In this document: one piece after another, positions 15,225 to 25,036 of the stretch
Layout: each line of letters begins with the position of its first letter
How positions within the stretch are numbered: the stretch's first letter is position 1
Assembly: GCF_018687695.1 (NCBI RefSeq)
Contig: NZ_CP061303.1
Coordinates: forward strand, 186,001-250,000
Source of the DNA: Polynucleobacter sp. MG-6-Vaara-E2
GTDB lineage: Bacteria; Pseudomonadota; Gammaproteobacteria; Burkholderiales; Burkholderiaceae
DNA length: 64,000 bases
Reading direction: 5' to 3'
The notes under the pieces: generated by a model
Seen by the model: only the letters and a program-made list of their open reading frames with translations
Told to the model about the DNA's origin: nothing
Databases searched by the model: none
Translations under genes and position numbers: made by a program

Positions 15225-16748
15225 TTATTGGGGGTAGAACACTCGCACACGGTAGCCTGCAGATTTTGCTGGCAGGATGATTGGCAGTTCCGCTTGGATT
15301 ATTTCGCCGGCGGGAGCACCAATCTTAGAAAAATTGGGATGTGATTCTTGCCAAGAAGCTGGTAACCACTCTCTTGGGCTAAATTGAATCGATTTCAATT
15401 CTGAATCCTCAGTATCAGTGAGAGAAATCTCTAAATTTGGGAACAAAATTGGTATTGCGAGACGATTTTGTATTTCAACTTTCAATATCGATTCATTTGC
15501 GGGGTTTTTAAGGCCCTCTCGCACGTTTTCTGGCATCAGTGTGGCTGAGGTTATTTTCCAAGCTGCAAAATCGCTTACAGGAGGATTAAAGCAATCTAGC
15601 GCACTACATAATTTTTCGTCAATGCGCTGTAAAAGTGAGAATGCGCCAACTGAAAATGAATTCGATGTTCCATCAACGCGTGGAGCAAGTAATGGAAGTA
15701 AAGAATTTCTGGATAGGTGCTCACCAAAAATGAGAAGCAAGATAAAAAAGCCAGAAAGTAGAGCTAACTTAATTCTTTTTTTTTGAGCAAGCGCAGCAAA
15801 AGCAGAGCTCATGTCAGTCTGCTTAAGAGTGCCGTGTAAACAAACCCATCCTTCACTTTCCTTCCAAACCGAAAGTTTGAGCCAATGACTGTAGGTGGCG
15901 ATGACTTCATCGGCCTGCCTTGCAAGGACGCCTGAGAGAACAATTTGTCCGCCCGTGCGCATTTTATTCACCAAGGCTGGCGCAAGGACTTGTAAGGGGT
16001 TAGCCAAAATGTTGGCCATCACGATGTCGTATTTTGTTTCTGCGGCAAGTTCTGGAGCACCTTCGGTTGGCAAAACAAATCGAATGGAGGTGTTGTTGAT
16101 TTCTGCATTGCTACGTGCTGCAACCATTGCCTGGGGATCAATATCCGTGCCAACAATAGGATTGCAACCTAGTTTTGCTGCAGCAATAGCCAAAATACCT
16201 GATCCGCAGCCGTAATCGAGCAAGCTTTCATTCTGAAGATTGGAATGCTCTTCAAGCCAGAGTAGGCAGAGGTGTGTCGTAGGATGACTACCGGTACCAA
16301 ATGCAAGACCTGGATCGACTGCTAAGCAAATTGCGTCCGGATCTGTCGGAGCGTCATGCCAAGAGGGAACAACCCAAATTCGTTTTCCAATCTGAATGGG
16401 AGCAAATTGACTTTGTGTCAGTCTGACCCAGTCTTGCTCTTCAACTATTTTTTCTTGGGGTGGTGCTAAATGAAATCCAGCCTCTAAGAGATCAGAGAGA
16501 AGTTGCCCAATAAAGTCTGGATTATCTGAGTTATCAAGGTCGGGATTAAAAAGGGCGGTCACAGCAGATCTATCCCAAGCTTGCACTTCAGGAGAAAGGC
16601 CCGGCTCTCCATAAAGTGGATTCTCATCGTATCCACCCGCAGCATCATCCTCTACGGTGACGGAAAGTGCGCCCAGCTCCAACAATGCATCGCCTAGGGG
16701 CTCAGCAGTTTCAGCAGCTACCGTGAATACCAATTCACGATAAGACAT
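15225..16748 (-). CDS. prmA: Ribosomal protein L11 methyltransferase fused to a membrane-anchored DUF3426 domain
   Basis: Residues 1-308 are a full PrmA: GLAFGTGSHPTTHLCL (147-162), LDYGCGSGILAIAA (177-190) and ANILANPL (245-252), the SAM-dependent enzyme that trimethylates ribosomal protein L11. Without a stop the frame continues into a membrane helix (about 327-343) and a DUF3426 domain (about 365-507, ending AGYRVRVFYP). In relatives DUF3426 is a separate gene after prmA with an N-terminal zinc ribbon, which is missing here. Codon 310 is CAG, one change from TAG, so stop loss is plausible. Met313 (15812) could start a separate 195-residue protein. An A9 tract lies at codons 322-325. Confidence 0.88.
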   Translation of the reverse strand: MSYRELVFTVAAETAEPLGDALLELGALSVTVEDDAAGGYDENPLYGEPGLSPEVQAWDRSAVTALFNPDLDNSDNPDFIGQLLSDLLEAGFHLAPPQEKIVEEQDWVRLTQSQFAPIQIGKRIWVVPSWHDAPTDPDAICLAVDPGLAFGTGSHPTTHLCLLWLEEHSNLQNESLLDYGCGSGILAIAAAKLGCNPIVGTDIDPQAMVAARSNAEINNTSIRFVLPTEGAPELAAETKYDIVMANILANPLQVLAPALVNKMRTGGQIVLSGVLARQADEVIATYSHWLKLSVWKESEGWVCLHGTLKQTDMSSAFAALAQKKRIKLALLSGFFILLLIFGEHLSRNSLLPLLAPRVDGTSNSFSVGAFSLLQRIDEKLCSALDCFNPPVSDFAAWKITSATLMPENVREGLKNPANESILKVEIQNRLAIPILFPNLEISLTDTEDSELKSIQFSPREWLPASWQESHPNFSKIGAPAGEIIQAELPIILPAKSAGYRVRVFYPQ

Positions 16749-16771
16749 GAGGCACTCGCATCAACAAGATT

Positions 16772-18136
16772 TTAAGATTTACCGCGGCTTGCAGCTTGCT
16801 CTTCTAAGCGATGCTCCAAGTAGTGAATACTGGTGCCGCCTTCCATGAAGTTTGGGTCAAGCATAAGTTCACGATGCAGGGGGACATTAGTTGTAATCCC
16901 ATCAATCACCATCTCAGACAGAGCAATTTGCATGCGGCGGATTGCTTGTTCGCGGGTATTGCCATAAGAAATCAACTTACCAATCATGGAGTCATAGTTT
17001 GAGGGAACTACGTAACCGCTGTAAGCATGCGAATCAACGCGAATACCAGGGCCGCCAGGCATGTGGAAGGAACCAATTTTGCCCGGGCTTGGTGTGAATT
17101 TGAATGGATCCTCAGCATTGAGGCGACATTCAATTGCGTGGCCACGGAATACGATATCCTTTTGGCGATAAGACAGTTTGAGGCCGGCGGCAATTCGAAT
17201 TTGTTCTTGGACAATATCCACACCCGTAATCATTTCAGTCACAGGGTGCTCAACCTGAACACGGGTATTCATTTCGATGAAAAAGAATTCACCATTTTCA
17301 TAGAGGAATTCAAAGGTGCCTGCGCCACGGTAACCAATTTTTCGGCAGGCTTCCGCACAACGCTCGCCAATTTTTGCAATTAAGCGACGATCAATACCGG
17401 GCGCTGGCGCCTCTTCAATCACTTTTTGGTGACGACGTTGCATAGAGCAATCGCGTTCGCCTAGCCAAATAGCATTGCCATGGGTATCAGCCAGAATTTG
17501 AATTTCTACGTGGCGAGGTTTCTCTAAAAACTTCTCCATATAGACTTCTGGATTACCAAAGGCGCGACCAGCCTCTTCTTTAGTCATATTGACCGCATTA
17601 ATCAGGTGCGCTTCGGTGTGAACTACTCGCATGCCACGTCCACCGCCACCGCCAGCCGCTTTAATAATGACCGGGTAACCAACTTTTTTAGCAGCAGCAA
17701 TAATTTCTTTTGGATCATCTGGCAAAGCGCCTTCAGAACCAGGAACACAAGGAACGCCTGCTTTGATCATGGCGCGTTTTGCTGAAACCTTGTCACCCAT
17801 CAAGCGAATAGATGCAGCAGTAGGACCAATAAAGGCAAAGCCAGATTTCTCAACCCGCTCTGCAAAGTCTGCATTTTCAGAGAGGAAGCCATAACCAGGG
17901 TGAATTGCTTCTGCATCAGTTACCTCGGCTGCGGAAATAATCGCTGGCATATTGAGATAGCTTAGTGGGGAGGGCGCCGGGCCAATGCAAACCGCCTCAT
18001 CAGCAAGCTTTACATACTTAGCTTCTTTATCTGCGGTGGAATACACCACGACAGTTTTAATTCCCAACTCGCGGCATGCGCGTTGGATACGGAGAGCAAT
18101 TTCTCCCCGATTGGCAATCAGAATCTTATCGAACAT
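16772..18136 (-). CDS. accC: Acetyl-CoA carboxylase, biotin carboxylase subunit
   Basis: The 454-residue ATP-grasp enzyme carboxylates biotin on AccB, the first half of malonyl-CoA synthesis. [17 protein letters not shown] opens the N-terminal domain; the ATP-binding glycine loop is [10 protein letters not shown] (about 163-172), and [14 protein letters not shown] carries the catalytic Arg and metal ligands. Length is as in E. coli (449). It is second in the accB-accC-prmA run, with a 47-bp gap after accB and 23 bp before prmA. No Shine-Dalgarno is obvious, suggesting dependence on the upstream gene. Confidence 0.97.
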   Translation of the reverse strand: MFDKILIANRGEIALRIQRACRELGIKTVVVYSTADKEAKYVKLADEAVCIGPAPSPLSYLNMPAIISAAEVTDAEAIHPGYGFLSENADFAERVEKSGFAFIGPTAASIRLMGDKVSAKRAMIKAGVPCVPGSEGALPDDPKEIIAAAKKVGYPVIIKAAGGGGGRGMRVVHTEAHLINAVNMTKEEAGRAFGNPEVYMEKFLEKPRHVEIQILADTHGNAIWLGERDCSMQRRHQKVIEEAPAPGIDRRLIAKIGERCAEACRKIGYRGAGTFEFLYENGEFFFIEMNTRVQVEHPVTEMITGVDIVQEQIRIAAGLKLSYRQKDIVFRGHAIECRLNAEDPFKFTPSPGKIGSFHMPGGPGIRVDSHAYSGYVVPSNYDSMIGKLISYGNTREQAIRRMQIALSEMVIDGITTNVPLHRELMLDPNFMEGGTSIHYLEHRLEEQAASRGKS

Positions 18137-18183
18137 GTCGGCTCTGAGTTAGGTAAAAAGGATTGGAAGAAAAAATGAGGAAA

Positions 18184-18648
18184 TTAAGCAATCACAAACA
18201 GGGGTTGATCAAACTCAACGCCCTGACCGTTTTCACACAGAATTTCTTTGATGACGCCTGCTTTTTCTGATTCGATTTCATTGAGCAACTTCATGGCTTC
18301 AATGATGCAAAGGGTTTGGCCTACTTTTACGGTGTCGCCCACGTTGACGAAGTTTGGCGATTCTGGATTTGGCGCGCGATAGAAGGTGCCAACCATGGGT
18401 GAGCGAGCAACAAAACCCGTTTCCTCGGCAGGTGCTTCAGCTACTGGAGCAGCAGCTGGTATTTGCACGGCAGGAGCCGCTTGAACGGCTTGTGCGGGAG
18501 CAGGATTTGCGTAAATCACTTGCCCCGCAGGAGCCGGAGAGCCTGCATTCACAATGCGAACACGATCTTCACCTTCATTTACCTCTAACTCAGAAATGCC
18601 TGATTCAGAAACTAGGTCGATTAGAGTTTTGAGTTTTCTTAGATCCAT
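18184..18648 (-). CDS. accB: Biotin carboxyl carrier protein of acetyl-CoA carboxylase
   Basis: The 154-residue protein has an N-terminal domain (1-35), a flexible Ala/Pro-rich linker (about 36-78) and a C-terminal biotinyl domain. Lys120 in EAMKLLNE is the biotinylation site. It carries biotin between AccC and the AccA-AccD carboxyltransferase. The reverse-strand GAGAGGA before ATG is a fair ribosome-binding site. It precedes accC, with aroQ 35 bp upstream on the same strand, the aroQ-accB-accC order common in proteobacteria. Confidence 0.97.
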   Translation of the reverse strand: MDLRKLKTLIDLVSESGISELEVNEGEDRVRIVNAGSPAPAGQVIYANPAPAQAVQAAPAVQIPAAAPVAEAPAEETGFVARSPMVGTFYRAPNPESPNFVNVGDTVKVGQTLCIIEAMKLLNEIESEKAGVIKEILCENGQGVEFDQPLFVIA

Positions 18649-18683
18649 ATGAGTGAGTCCTCTCTTGAAATTCTTGAATTAAC

Positions 18684-19133
18684 TTATTTTTGTAAACGGG
18701 TAATGGCTGCTTGCAGTGCTAGCTCATACCCAATTGCGCCGAGACCACAGATCACACCGGTAGCGATGTCGGACAGATAAGAGTGTTTGCGAAACTCTTC
18801 TCTTTGGTGAATATTGGATAAGTGCACTTCTGTGAATGGAATGGCCACCCCTGCCAAAACATCACGTAGAGCAACGCTGGTATGGGTAAATGCACCCGGA
18901 TTAATAATGATGAAATCCACCCCATCCTGCTTAGCCTTCTGAATGCGGTCAATTAACTCACCTTCATGGTTGCTTTGATAAGTGCTTAATTCAACAGACT
19001 GCGTTTTTGCGATCTCACCGAGCTTTTGGTGAATGTCTTCTAGGGTAGTTTTTCCGTAAACCTCTGGTTCACGGGTGCCCAATAGATTAAGGTTCGGGCC
19101 CTGAATGACGAGAATTGAAGCTTTTTTAGACAT
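18684..19133 (-). CDS. aroQ: Type II 3-dehydroquinate dehydratase
   Basis: The 149-residue protein starts [22 protein letters not shown], the type II dehydroquinase signature with the catalytic Tyr, and has [14 protein letters not shown] and [14 protein letters not shown] with the conserved His and Arg. It catalyses the third step of the shikimate pathway; aroE (25037) in this window follows it in the pathway. It probably heads the aroQ-accB-accC-prmA unit. The 248 bp upstream (19134-19381) hold a reverse-strand TTGACA but no good -10 at matching distance, and no gene. Confidence 0.96.
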   Translation of the reverse strand: MSKKASILVIQGPNLNLLGTREPEVYGKTTLEDIHQKLGEIAKTQSVELSTYQSNHEGELIDRIQKAKQDGVDFIIINPGAFTHTSVALRDVLAGVAIPFTEVHLSNIHQREEFRKHSYLSDIATGVICGLGAIGYELALQAAITRLQK

Positions 19134-19381
19134 AGATCCCTATTTTTAGAGGCAGTTAGTGTCAATTGTTTAATTTTGCATTTGGCCGCTCATACTGCTT
19201 ATGCTTCACCTGCTGTGTACCGAAGTATACCCTCACAAGTATCGTAAAGGTCCAAAAAGAGGGATGGTAAATTCAAATTTTCACTACTTTTAAGCGAAAA
19301 TAAGGAAAATTATGGTTGATATTGCCTAATAAATAAGCAGAATTAAATATTGAAGCCCCCTTTAACTATCGTTAAAAATAT

Positions 19382-19909
19382 TCAAAGTGCTGAATTAATT
19401 GCTTTTTTGAGCTCTTCTTCGCTTATCTTTCCTAATTTTGTGTAAATGGACTTCCCTTTGGGGTTAATCACAACGGTATAGGGTAGGGCGCCTTGGGTAT
19501 TGCCCATTTTTTTGGAAAGATTGCTACCCTCAATTCCACCAAGCACAATAGGGTAGGAAACGGGAGTTTTTTGAAGAAATTCGCGTATGTTCGATGGTGA
19601 ATCGATACCAATGCCGACGATTAAGACATTTTTAGGGGCATATTCTTGAGCAATCTTGTCTAAAGCAGGCATTTCTTCTACGCAAGGAGGGCACCAAGAG
19701 GCCCAAAAGTTGACTACGAGTACATTTCCACGCCAATTTTGTGAATTTGCAGGTTTGCCGTCTGGCGTTTGCCAAGGGTTGGCAAAAAAGGCCTTAATCG
19801 AGGGATCACTAGCCAAGCCTGTTTGAGAAATCCATTGTGAAGAAAAGACCCCCGCAAGGAGCGCCAAAAGACTAATTCCGCCAATCATGATCCACTGTCT
19901 TCGGTTCAC
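19382..19909 (-). CDS. TlpA-family membrane-anchored thioredoxin-like reductase
   Basis: The 175-residue protein has a membrane anchor (about 6-24) and a thioredoxin fold facing the periplasm with the redox site WCPPC (C73, C76) and a later cis-proline in ALPYTVVI. Members reduce disulfides, often for cytochrome c or copper-site assembly; the client here is not apparent. The start is GTG at 19909 with AAGGAG upstream. It stands alone, divergent from mpl with 26 bp between the starts. Confidence 0.88.
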   Translation of the reverse strand: MNRRQWIMIGGISLLALLAGVFSSQWISQTGLASDPSIKAFFANPWQTPDGKPANSQNWRGNVLVVNFWASWCPPCVEEMPALDKIAQEYAPKNVLIVGIGIDSPSNIREFLQKTPVSYPIVLGGIEGSNLSKKMGNTQGALPYTVVINPKGKSIYTKLGKISEEELKKAINSAL

Positions 19910-19923
19910 TACAACTCCTTCGC

Positions 19924-19929
19924 TAAAAT
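19924..19929 (+). promoter_or_regulatory. Candidate -10 element of mpl (leaderless arrangement)
   Basis: TAAAAT (5 of 6 to TATAAT) ends 6 nt before the mpl ATG at 19936, which has no Shine-Dalgarno. Transcription starting 7 nt after the hexamer would begin at the A of ATG. A -35 is not evident. Confidence 0.33.
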
Positions 19930-19935
19930 TCGCTG

Positions 19936-21333
19936 ATGCATATACATATCTTGGGCATTTGCGGTACTTTCATGGGCGGCATTGCCGCAATCGCTCGGCA
20001 AGCCGGACATCGTGTAACAGGTTGTGATGCCAATGTGTATCCACCAATGAGCACGCAGCTTGAGGCTCAGGGCATCGAACTCATTGAGGGATTCTCACCA
20101 GATCAATTATTGCAGTTTGAGACCATGCCTGATTTATTTGTGATTGGCAATGTGGTTTCTCGAGGCAATCCTTTGATGGAAGCTATTTTGAACCAGGGCT
20201 TGCCTTATATTTCTGGTCCTCAATGGCTAGGAGAACAGGTTTTATACGGACGACATGTATTGGCGGTAGCTGGCACTCATGGCAAAACCACTACATCAGC
20301 AATGCTCACTTGGATTCTGGAATTTAACGGTTACAAGCCGGGATATTTGATTGGTGGGGTGCCGCTCAATTTCACTGTGTCAGCGCGCCTAGGGGAAGGT
20401 CAATATTTTGTGATCGAGGCTGATGAGTACGACACTGCCTTTTTTGATAAGCGCAGTAAGTTTGTTCACTACAGGCCACGGACTGCTTTATTAAATAATT
20501 TGGAATTTGATCACGCAGATATTTTTGCTGATCTTGCTGCGATTGAAACTCAGTTCCATCATTTGGTGCGTACCGTTCCTGGTGATGGACTGTTGGTGGT
20601 GAATGGCGAAGAGCCAGCCTTGGAGCGAGTGGTCACCCGGGGTGAATGGGCTCCAGTAGAGCGCTTCGGACAAGATCTCAATAATGAATGGTCCCTGATC
20701 TCGCAAGAGAGTGATGGATTTATTGTGCGCAAGTCAGGCAAAGAAGTGGCTACTGTGAAATGGGCCTCAGACTCTGGAGTGATGGGTAGACATAATCAAC
20801 TCAACGCGCTAGCTGCAATCGCTTCTGCAAACCATATTGGTATTTCACCTGTGGATTCTGCACGGGCATTAGCTGAATTTAAAAACGTAAAGCGTCGCCT
20901 TGAAACTATTGGTGTTGCAAATGACATCACGGTATATGACGATTTTGCCCACCATCCGACTGCGATTACTACAACAGTAGATGGTCTACGTCGTCGGGTA
21001 GGTAAAGCTCGGATCTTGGCGGTATTGGAGCCACGTTCAAATACGATGAAGCTGGGGGTGATGAAGGCTCAGTTACCTGATAGCTTGCAGCAAGCGGATA
21101 AAGTTTTTGCCTTCGGTGCCAATAGTGGGAAGGAATCTTTGGGTTGGGATTTGGCAGAAGTGCTATCCCCACTTAATGTAAAAGAGGCTGGCAAAGCCGA
21201 TGCATTTGATGATCTTGCTGCCCTAGTTTCAGCAGTAGCCAAAGAAGCAAAGCCAGGTGACCATATTTTGGTGATGAGTAATGGCGGCTTTGGTGGGGTA
21301 CACCAAAAAATACTCAAAGCCATTTCCGCTTAG
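19936..21333 (+). CDS. mpl: UDP-N-acetylmuramate:L-alanyl-gamma-D-glutamyl-meso-diaminopimelate ligase
   Basis: The 465-residue Mur-family ligase reattaches recycled tripeptide to UDP-MurNAc. [17 protein letters not shown] is the Mpl-specific N-terminus and AGTHGKTT (112-119) the ATP loop; [12 protein letters not shown] is the family C-terminal region motif. It works in the same peptidoglycan-recycling route as the AmpD-type amidase at 8186, though not in an operon with it. The following FabG-like gene begins 43 nt after the stop. No Shine-Dalgarno is visible at the ATG. Confidence 0.95.
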   Translation: MHIHILGICGTFMGGIAAIARQAGHRVTGCDANVYPPMSTQLEAQGIELIEGFSPDQLLQFETMPDLFVIGNVVSRGNPLMEAILNQGLPYISGPQWLGEQVLYGRHVLAVAGTHGKTTTSAMLTWILEFNGYKPGYLIGGVPLNFTVSARLGEGQYFVIEADEYDTAFFDKRSKFVHYRPRTALLNNLEFDHADIFADLAAIETQFHHLVRTVPGDGLLVVNGEEPALERVVTRGEWAPVERFGQDLNNEWSLISQESDGFIVRKSGKEVATVKWASDSGVMGRHNQLNALAAIASANHIGISPVDSARALAEFKNVKRRLETIGVANDITVYDDFAHHPTAITTTVDGLRRRVGKARILAVLEPRSNTMKLGVMKAQLPDSLQQADKVFAFGANSGKESLGWDLAEVLSPLNVKEAGKADAFDDLAALVSAVAKEAKPGDHILVMSNGGFGGVHQKILKAISA

Positions 21334-21376
21334 AACAATTCATTGCAACTTCATAAATCAAGACCGAAAGCAAAAC

Positions 21377-22111
21377 ATGGGTGATCGATTAAAAGATAAG
21401 GTGGCAATTGTTACTGGTGCCGCAAAAGGGATTGGTTTTGCGACCGCCAAACGTTTTGCACAGGAGGGTGCAAAGGTAATCATTACGGATATCAATCTTG
21501 AAGCCGCTGAGGCTGCTGAGGCTCAAATCCCCAATGCTCAAGCGCATGCAATGAATGTCACTGATCGTGCCACTATCCAAGCTGTGGTTGATCAGATCAT
21601 GCAAAAACATGGACGCATTGATATCCTGATTAATAACGCCGGCATTACGCAAGATGCACGCTTAATCAAAATGACGGAAGCGCAATTTGATAGCGTCATT
21701 GATGTCAACCTCAAGGGTGTATTTAACTGCACTCAATTGGTTGTCCCACATATGCTTGAGGCTGGATCTGGCGCCATTGTGAATGCTTCTAGCATGGTTG
21801 GTTTATACGGCAACTTTGGTCAAACCAACTATTCAGCAACCAAGTTTGGCGTGATTGGCTTTACCAAGACTTGGGCGCGTGAGCTTGGACCTAAAGGGAT
21901 TCGGGTGAACGCAGTTTGCCCTGGTTTTATAGCAACGGAGATGGTCAAAGCGATGCCTGAAAATATTTTGCAAGATATTGAGCGTCGCAGTTGGTTGGGT
22001 CGCCTCGGCACTCCAGAAGAAATGGCCAACGTATACCTATTTCTGGCTAGCGAAGAGGCTAGCTACGTTAATGGAGTTGCGCTAGAAGCTAGCGGCGGGA
22101 TTTCCCTCTAG
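21377..22111 (+). CDS. fabG: FabG-like 3-oxoacyl-ACP reductase (short-chain dehydrogenase)
   Basis: The 244-residue SDR enzyme has TGAAKGIG (13-20) for the cofactor, NNAG (86-89), Ser138/139 and the YSATK active site (Y152, K156), with the FabG-like end [12 protein letters not shown]. The frame is open back to 21281, but the ATG at 21377 gives the normal family N-terminus. NADPH-dependent reduction of 3-oxoacyl-ACP is likely, but many genomes have a main fabG in the fab cluster, so this may be a second copy with a different substrate. The RNase gene starts 2 nt after its stop. Confidence 0.8.
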   Translation: MGDRLKDKVAIVTGAAKGIGFATAKRFAQEGAKVIITDINLEAAEAAEAQIPNAQAHAMNVTDRATIQAVVDQIMQKHGRIDILINNAGITQDARLIKMTEAQFDSVIDVNLKGVFNCTQLVVPHMLEAGSGAIVNASSMVGLYGNFGQTNYSATKFGVIGFTKTWARELGPKGIRVNAVCPGFIATEMVKAMPENILQDIERRSWLGRLGTPEEMANVYLFLASEEASYVNGVALEASGGISL

Positions 22112-22113
22112 GT

Positions 22114-24126
22114 ATGAACCTTTTATATGAAGAGGGTGGCGATATCAAAATCGCTACCGTACAGTCTGCAACCGGATCTGGCGATTCCGAATCCTGGCAG
22201 GCGACAAGTCTTTCTGGCAAGAAGATAAAGCTCAAAGCGAAAGAGGTTTGGTTACGTTTTGAAAAGCCAGAAGCGCAGGCTGTAATGGATGAAGCGCTCG
22301 TTTTATCAAAAGATATTGATTTGCAATTGCTATGGGATTGCGCTCCTGAAGAAGAGTTTGGCTTGGTAGATGTTTCGCTTGAGTACTTTGGTTCTCAGGC
22401 TACGATTGCTCAGCAAGCAGCTTTAGCCATTGCTTTGCAGGGCGCTCCAGTGTTTTTCCGTCGTAAAGGCAGAGGGCGTTTTCAAAGAGCGCCACTAGAG
22501 CAGTTGCAGGCAGGCTTAGCAGCACTAGAGCGTAAGCAAAAGGAGTTAGAGCAGCAATCAGTTTGGCAGCAGGAGTTGATTGCCGGTAATTTCCCAGAGA
22601 CCTTGAAATCCTCGGCGCAGCAATTACTCTTCTCGCCAGATAAAAATACATCTGCCTATAAAGCCCTCATTGCAGCATGCACGCAGACAGGTGAATCTCC
22701 TGCTCAGTTGATGATTCGGTGTGGCGCCATTGATTCTCCTTTGGCATATCACCAAGGATTGTTTCTCAAGGCGCATTTCCCAAATGGCGCTGCACATCAT
22801 GCCAATATTGGCATCGATCAAACAGCGTATGACGCAGCGATTGCAGAGCTACCTTTAGCTGATGTACAAGCATTCTCCATTGATGATTCAGGGACAACCG
22901 AGATTGACGATGCCCTTTCTGTGACTGAGTTGCCGGAGGGTGGTCATCGAGTGGGAATTCATATTGCAGCTCCTGGTTTGGCGATAGCTAAAGATGATCC
23001 TTTGGATCAGGTGGCACGCAATCGGATGTCTACCGTTTACTTCCCGGGCGACAAAATCACCATGTTGCCTGATTCAGTTATCGAACAATTTTCACTAGAC
23101 GAGGGTGCGGCTAGGCCGGCGCTCTCAATATATGTGGACATTGATGCAGCCGGGATTGCAAACCGAGATACTTTACAAATGCGCGCAGAGATGGTGCCAA
23201 TGGTTGCCAATCTTCGTCTGGAGAATATTGAGCATTTAGTCAGTGAAGAGAGTTTGACCGATGAAGCTGTCAGCTATCCGTATCGCAAAGAGCTCTCTAT
23301 TTTGTGGCGTGCAGCTAAACTTTTACATGCTGGCCGACAAGAAAAGCGGATTGCCAATGGTCTTCGTGCAGAGCAGTTGGGAGTCGTTGACTCTAATGCC
23401 TTAGCAAGAGACTTTCATTTTCAGATTCAAGACGTGGATGGAGCGCAGCGCGTAGAGATTATTCCGCGTCAGCGTGGCTCAATCCTCGATACGATTGTTG
23501 CCGAGTGGATGATCTTTTGTAATAGCGCTTCAGGCCAATTACTAGCAGATCATGGATTGCCAGGGTTGTTTAGAACCCAGAAAGGTTGGGGGCCATTGCG
23601 AACTCGTATGCAAACCACTCCTGGACCCCATGAGGGTTTAGGTCTGGATTACTACGCTTGGTGTACTTCTCCTTTGCGTCGCTACTCTGACCTCGTTAAT
23701 CAGTGGCAGCTAATTGCGCTAGCAAAGCATGGAGTGACGGCAAAAATGGTTGCACCATTTCCGCCACGAGATGCGACTCTCATGGGAATCGCTGCTGATT
23801 TTGAGTCTTGTTATCAAGCTTATGGTGAGTTTCAGGATCGCTTGGAAAAGTATTGGTGCTTGCGTTGGATTGCGCAAGATGAAGATGCAAAAACTGTCCA
23901 TGTTCGTCATTTAAAAGAGGGTATGTCGAGGGTCGAGCTTGTCCCCTTGCATTTACCCATCCCCGAATTAGCAACTCATCCTCGTATGACGCGTGCAGAA
24001 GTTGTGGTTAATGGTGTTGATTTGCTGCAATTAAATGCTACAGTGAGGGTGCTGGGTATTGAAGTCAAAGTAGAGCCAGAGGCAAAAGCCGCTGAAGAAG
24101 TAGAAGAAGATGCTAGCCCAGATTAA
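22114..24126 (+). CDS. RNB-domain exoribonuclease (RNase II family)
   Basis: The 670-residue protein has the RNase II catalytic block: FSIDDSGTTEIDDALSV with the metal-binding Asp cluster (about 257-272), STVYFPGDKITMLP and CTSPLRRYSDLVNQWQL with the substrate Arg. The N-terminal 230 residues match neither the usual cold-shock domains of RNase R closely nor a full S1 pair, typical of the shortened RNB proteins of Burkholderiales. It would degrade RNA 3' to 5'. It lies 2 nt after the FabG-like gene and overlaps the TonB-like gene by 17 nt, so the three are translationally linked. Confidence 0.85.
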   Translation: MNLLYEEGGDIKIATVQSATGSGDSESWQATSLSGKKIKLKAKEVWLRFEKPEAQAVMDEALVLSKDIDLQLLWDCAPEEEFGLVDVSLEYFGSQATIAQQAALAIALQGAPVFFRRKGRGRFQRAPLEQLQAGLAALERKQKELEQQSVWQQELIAGNFPETLKSSAQQLLFSPDKNTSAYKALIAACTQTGESPAQLMIRCGAIDSPLAYHQGLFLKAHFPNGAAHHANIGIDQTAYDAAIAELPLADVQAFSIDDSGTTEIDDALSVTELPEGGHRVGIHIAAPGLAIAKDDPLDQVARNRMSTVYFPGDKITMLPDSVIEQFSLDEGAARPALSIYVDIDAAGIANRDTLQMRAEMVPMVANLRLENIEHLVSEESLTDEAVSYPYRKELSILWRAAKLLHAGRQEKRIANGLRAEQLGVVDSNALARDFHFQIQDVDGAQRVEIIPRQRGSILDTIVAEWMIFCNSASGQLLADHGLPGLFRTQKGWGPLRTRMQTTPGPHEGLGLDYYAWCTSPLRRYSDLVNQWQLIALAKHGVTAKMVAPFPPRDATLMGIAADFESCYQAYGEFQDRLEKYWCLRWIAQDEDAKTVHVRHLKEGMSRVELVPLHLPIPELATHPRMTRAEVVVNGVDLLQLNATVRVLGIEVKVEPEAKAAEEVEEDASPD

Positions 24127-24994
24127 GTCTTTGCAATTGCCTCACTCAGAGAGATTGAATCGGGCGCTGCTCTATTTTCGGAATGCTTGGAAGCGCCATC
24201 CATTTCGTTTGGCACTTTGTGTATCGCTCCTCATTCATATCTTATTTCTGTCCTTTCGTTGGGGTATGAGTGAACTTCAAAACCGCCGACTCAATATTCC
24301 ATTAAGCATTGTCTTGGTAAATGCGAGCAACAAGACACCCCCAAAGCAGGCCAATAAATTAGCGCAGGCTGATTTGCAGGGCGGCGGTAACTCTGAAAAT
24401 CAAGATGCCACTGCGTTGCATCGTGCACGACTGGGGGCGGAAGCGCGCCTCGAAGTTTTGGAAAAACAGCAAAAACAAATGTTGACCAAGTTAGAGGAGC
24501 TACGTTCAAAATCTGGTGGGCGTAAGAGTGATGATCAAGCGATTGCCCCCCAATTAAACTCTCTAGAGGCAGAGTTAGCTAAACGTTTACAAGTAAATGG
24601 CCGTGAGCCTCGTCGCAAAGTGCTTACGGGAGCCAATACAAAGTCAGTTACTTTTGCCCATTATTTCGATGCAATGCGCCAAAAGATTGAAGCCTATGGC
24701 AGCACTTTCTTTCCTCGCGCTAATGGCAGACCTCTTTACGGTAGTCTGGTGATTGTTGTGAGTGTTGATTCACAGGGACGCATTACCAGTAATGCCCAAG
24801 GCAAGGATGGCATCTCTATTGGGCGAAGTTCAGGCAACCCTGAATTAGATCGCCAAGCTTTAGCGATTGTTCGTGCATCTGCTCCATTTGGCCCATTCCC
24901 ATCAGAGATGCGCAATCAAATTGATGTACTAGATTGGATCTCCACATTTGACTTCACCAGAGAGGGTAATGATCATTTGGAATTGAAGCATTAA
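24110..24994 (+). CDS. TonB-family energy transducer protein
   Basis: The 294-residue protein has a cytoplasmic N-terminus, one membrane helix (about 33-51, with a His inside it as in TonB), a charged coiled-coil stretch (about 105-135, ARLEVLEKQQKQMLTKLEEL) and a C-terminal TonB-like domain (about 190-285). It likely transmits proton-motive force to outer-membrane receptors, but no exbB, exbD or receptor gene is nearby. It overlaps the RNase gene by 17 nt. The unusual Gln-Lys coiled coil replaces the Pro-rich spacer of classical TonB. Confidence 0.75.
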   Translation: MLAQIKSLQLPHSERLNRALLYFRNAWKRHPFRLALCVSLLIHILFLSFRWGMSELQNRRLNIPLSIVLVNASNKTPPKQANKLAQADLQGGGNSENQDATALHRARLGAEARLEVLEKQQKQMLTKLEELRSKSGGRKSDDQAIAPQLNSLEAELAKRLQVNGREPRRKVLTGANTKSVTFAHYFDAMRQKIEAYGSTFFPRANGRPLYGSLVIVVSVDSQGRITSNAQGKDGISIGRSSGNPELDRQALAIVRASAPFGPFPSEMRNQIDVLDWISTFDFTREGNDHLELKH

Positions 24995-25036
24995 TACAGC
25001 CTCATTTTTGAAAAATTCGCTTATTCTGTAGTCATC

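Noticed and set aside
19134..19381. Possible small gene or RNA upstream of aroQ
   Set aside because: No frame longer than a few codons with a ribosome-binding site and no stable hairpin; only a lone TTGACA was seen.
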